From Draconibacterium sp. (GTDB taxonomy: Bacteria; Bacteroidota; Bacteroidia; Bacteroidales; Prolixibacteraceae), in NCBI GenBank assembly GCA_027011835.1, contig JALUZN010000498.1, positions 1 to 5,290 on the forward strand: a DNA stretch of 5,290 bases, in the 5' to 3' direction. Below, piece by piece: positions 3,085 through 5,290 of the stretch; the first letter of the stretch is position 1, and every line of letters starts with the position of its first letter. The position numbers and the translations under genes were made by a program. The notes below the pieces were generated by a model. That model had not been told where the DNA came from and did no database searches. It worked only from the letters and a program-made list of their open reading frames with translations.

Positions 3085-4986
3085 TTATTTTTCTGCAAAG
3101 AATTGCAAGTCGTTAACCGTTTTTACAAGTTGAATAAATTCGGAACGGTAACCCTCTTCGTCGTCTCCTTTTGCATTTCTGGCCAAATTTAACACGGTAT
3201 CTATTGTCGTGTTTCCCATAAATTCGGAGCCACGTAACAACATCCCAAACCCGGCTACTGCTGCCGAAAATCTGAAATTATCGGAGGTATTTCTTACCAA
3301 CCTGTTTTTTACGGGTAATTCGAGCAGCCTGCTTTTATCGCCATCGGGTAATTTATAACGGAGTTTAATGGTTAGCAACTCTTTTGAATACTTCCCTGAA
3401 ACTACTTTTTGCTCCTGATATTTTAACTCATCGACAGACGGTGCAGCATCGATTGAGTTTGCCGGAACAATTTCGTAAAGTGCTGTAACAGTGTGCCCCG
3501 CTCCCATTTCGCCGGCATCTTTTGTGTCGTCGTTAAAATCTTCGCTATTCAGCAACCTGTTTTCGTAGCCCACCAAACGGTACGCTTTTACCTGGGCCGG
3601 ATTAAATTCCAACTGGAATTTCACATCTTTGGCAATGGTAAAAAGTGTTCCTCCAAATTCGGTAATAAACACTTTCCGTGCCTCCTGAATATTATCGATG
3701 TAGGCGTAATTTCCGTTTCCTTTATCGGCAATGGTTTCCATTTTATCGTCTTTTATATTTCCCATTCCAAAGCCTAAAACAGTGATATAAACGCCCTCTT
3801 CGCGCTTTTTCTCAATCAACCGTTCCATCTCCGAAGTACTCGAAACGCCCACATTAAAATCGCCGTCGGTTGCCAAAATAATACGGTTGTTTCCACCATC
3901 AATATAATTTTCCTGAGCAATTTTATATGCCAGTTTTAATCCTTCGCCACCTGCCGTAGAACCGCCTGCATTAAGTTTCTCCAACGAATCGATTATCTTT
4001 TTCTTTTCGTTACCGGGTGTCGAGTCGAGCACCTTTCCGGCAGCTCCGGCATAAACTACAATTGCCACGCGGTCGGCCGGACGGATTTCGTTCACCAACA
4101 TTTTAAAAGCACGTTTTAACAGCGGCAATTTATTAGGCATTCCCATCGATCCCGAAACGTCGAACAAAAAAACCAGATTCGATGCAGGAAGCTCGCTTTT
4201 ATCGATACTTTTACTTTGCAGTCCAACGTGTAAAAGATAGTTGTTTTCGTTCCACGGACAGCGGGCCAGTTCGGTTGTTACACTAAACGGGTGCACTCCT
4301 GTTGGTTGCGGATAGTCGTAATGAAAATAGTTTATCATCTCCTCAACTCTTACCGCGTCGACCGGAGGCAAATCGCCCTGATTAATATACCGGCGAACAT
4401 TCGAGTACGATGCATTATCGACATCGATTGAAAAAGTGGAAAGCGGATTTGCTCGCACGTTTTTAAACCCGTTTTCGTGAATGGTAGCATAATTCTCGGT
4501 ATTCCAATTCTGCGCCGGAGCCGGCATTCCAACACACGCATACAACATCATACCTTTTCGTTTTCCCGATTTATTTCGTATTGAAGGAGTTGCTGCAACC
4601 TCGTCGCAAACTTCATATTCAACATTGTTTTGAGCTGCTTTTTGGGGCTGAATAACCACATCGAGCCGATTAAAACTTTCCAGTTTGGTTGTTAATTTTT
4701 TGTAGTCGGGGTGTACAAAATTAATGGTACTATCCACTACCGAGACCTCTAAAACATACCACCCTTTATCGTTTGTAGTGGTTTGCGAGTTGTTCTCCTG
4801 TCCGGTAACTTTTACATTCGGTACCGGCTGCCCGTAACTGTTTTTTACATACCCGTACACTTTACGGTAATTTTGTGCATTTACCAGAATGCCAAAAAAC
4901 ATTGAAATAAATACAATTAAGATTACTTTGGTCTTGTTAATTCTGATTGACTTTTTTGTTGATTTTGTTGTTGTTTCCCGTTTCAT
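3085..4986 (-). CDS. Exported von Willebrand factor A protein, YfbK family
   Basis: The 633-residue protein starts with a basic stretch and a signal peptide (about 20-37; hydrophobic VILIVFISMFFGIL, likely cleavage after VNA). No lipobox cysteine is present, unlike E. coli YfbK, which is annotated as a lipoprotein. Residues about 42-115 look like a carboxypeptidase-regulatory-like beta domain (KVYGYVKNSYGQPVPNVKV, then TNDKGWY). The YfbK-type N-terminal block PLSTFSIDVDNASYSNVRRY is at 181-200. The VWA domain is about 269-440 with a complete metal-binding MIDAS: DVSGS (276-280), T344 and D374 in ATDGD. The C-terminal DUF3520-like region runs from about 445 to 625. The protein probably binds a partner through a divalent metal in the periplasm or at the cell surface; its process is unknown. 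The start at 4986 precedes an intact signal peptide. It is clearly more GC-rich than the ATPase gene and divergent from the 5166 gene. Confidence 0.95.
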   Translation of the reverse strand: MKRETTTKSTKKSIRINKTKVILIVFISMFFGILVNAQNYRKVYGYVKNSYGQPVPNVKVTGQENNSQTTTNDKGWYVLEVSVVDSTINFVHPDYKKLTTKLESFNRLDVVIQPQKAAQNNVEYEVCDEVAATPSIRNKSGKRKGMMLYACVGMPAPAQNWNTENYATIHENGFKNVRANPLSTFSIDVDNASYSNVRRYINQGDLPPVDAVRVEEMINYFHYDYPQPTGVHPFSVTTELARCPWNENNYLLHVGLQSKSIDKSELPASNLVFLFDVSGSMGMPNKLPLLKRAFKMLVNEIRPADRVAIVVYAGAAGKVLDSTPGNEKKKIIDSLEKLNAGGSTAGGEGLKLAYKIAQENYIDGGNNRIILATDGDFNVGVSSTSEMERLIEKKREEGVYITVLGFGMGNIKDDKMETIADKGNGNYAYIDNIQEARKVFITEFGGTLFTIAKDVKFQLEFNPAQVKAYRLVGYENRLLNSEDFNDDTKDAGEMGAGHTVTALYEIVPANSIDAAPSVDELKYQEQKVVSGKYSKELLTIKLRYKLPDGDKSRLLELPVKNRLVRNTSDNFRFSAAVAGFGMLLRGSEFMGNTTIDTVLNLARNAKGDDEEGYRSEFIQLVKTVNDLQFFAEK

Positions 4987-5165
4987 AATTTTCTATTTTA
5001 ATTTTGATTTCGTTAACAGGATGCAACCGGGAAACAAATTCCATAAAAAAAATACTATTTTCTGTAATTTTTTAGAATTGTGCTTCATTTCGTTCGTAAC
5101 GATACGGGAAGAGCAACAATAAAAACTCAATTAAATTATTTAACTTTGCGTAAAGAGTTTAAAAA
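4987..5165. promoter_or_regulatory. Divergent intergenic region
   Basis: These 179 bp must carry the promoters of both the von Willebrand gene (minus) and the antitoxin-like gene (plus). I find no exact TAnnTTTG on the minus strand here, so the von Willebrand promoter is unresolved. The stretch around 5089-5110 has the small symmetric sequence TCGTAACGA, which could be a regulator site but is too short to call. Confidence 0.4.
5141..5148 (+). promoter_or_regulatory. Promoter -7 element of the antitoxin-like gene
   Basis: TAACTTTG is an exact match to TAnnTTTG, 17 bp before the ATG at 5166, implying a leader of only about 12 nt. No clear TTTG or TTG lies about 20 bp upstream, so the -33 half is weak. 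Toxin-antitoxin operons usually have promoters this close to the antitoxin start. Confidence 0.55.
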
Positions 5166-5290
5166 ATGAATATACAAGCCGAAAAAATAGGAATCCTGAA
5201 AATGATTTTGGAAACCGATAATCCTGAAATTCTGGAATCGATAAAAAAATTATTTAAAAAAGAGGAGTCAGCCGATTTTTGGGATAAATT
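5166..5290 (+). CDS. Antitoxin-like small protein, 5' end only
   Basis: The frame opens at 5166 and runs off the window after 41 codons. It reads MNIQAEKIGILKMILETDNP followed by a charged helix and ends ADFWDK. The MNIQAEK opening, the LLET/D-type turn, the ILESIKKLFKKEE helix and an aromatic F/W-D near residue 40 match a small-protein family very common in Bacteroidota. Its members are typically about 70-80 residues long and encoded just before a RelE/ParE-type toxin. On that basis this is probably the antitoxin of a type II pair, binding and neutralising a toxin encoded just beyond the right edge. It lies divergent from the von Willebrand gene. The identification rests on recognition of a short N-terminus, and the toxin is not visible. 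Confidence 0.7.
   Translation, partial: MNIQAEKIGILKMILETDNPEILESIKKLFKKEESADFWDK

Noticed and set aside
3493..3777. Plus-strand frame opposite the von Willebrand gene
   Set aside because: It is antisense to the VWA and C-terminal coding region, with no independent support.
4350..4541. Second minus-strand frame inside the von Willebrand gene
   Set aside because: It overlaps a strongly conserved coding frame and has an Arg-rich, shadow-like composition.
4889..5122. Plus-strand hydrophobic frame over the von Willebrand start
   Set aside because: Its hydrophobic part is the reverse reading of the signal peptide coding region; it has no promoter or ribosome-binding site.

Overview
The window looks like a chromosomal segment from a member of the Bacteroidota, probably Bacteroidales/Marinilabiliales (order-level placement is a guess). 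The evidence is AT-rich DNA, matches to the Bacteroidota -7 promoter motif TAnnTTTG, almost no Shine-Dalgarno signals, a lipoprotein with a Bacteroidota-type export signal, a YfbK-type von Willebrand protein carrying a carboxypeptidase-regulatory-like domain, and the start of an antitoxin-like gene of a kind common in this phylum.

Layout, left to right. A small lipoprotein gene of unknown function lies on the minus strand (24-575). A spacer of about 600 bp (576-1172) holds no convincing gene. It contains short inverted repeats, a GC-richer start-less reading-frame remnant and a -7-like motif. A minus-strand AAA ATPase/DUF4143 gene (1173-2390) follows, with its own promoter (2415-2422) and a perfect 10-bp inverted repeat straddling the upstream promoter region. 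Inverted copies of CTGYCTAACWACAA bracket this gene, each leading outward into an attC-like structure, so the gene with its control region looks like a discrete, possibly mobile module.

From about 2400 to 3084 there is no credible gene of normal size, but the DNA is densely structured. The segment 2599-2959 is a long imperfect inverted repeat with matching termini. Each half carries a 20-bp palindrome (CCGT...ACGG) and a GGACT-type palindrome, so it resembles a MITE or a REP/BIME doublet. It is followed by a T-first hairpin (2928-2975) and a 22-bp-arm hairpin (2994-3057) next to the end of the von Willebrand gene. This structured block is the most unusual part of the window.

The visibly more GC-rich gene 3085-4986 (minus) encodes an exported von Willebrand factor A protein of the YfbK family. 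A 179-bp divergent spacer separates it from a plus-strand gene starting at 5166 and cut by the window edge, whose N-terminus resembles antitoxins of type II toxin-antitoxin pairs. I see no shared pathway: the window reads as one ordinary chromosomal gene (the von Willebrand protein) among accessory modules, namely a lipoprotein, an ATPase module, a palindromic repeat element and a probable toxin-antitoxin locus.
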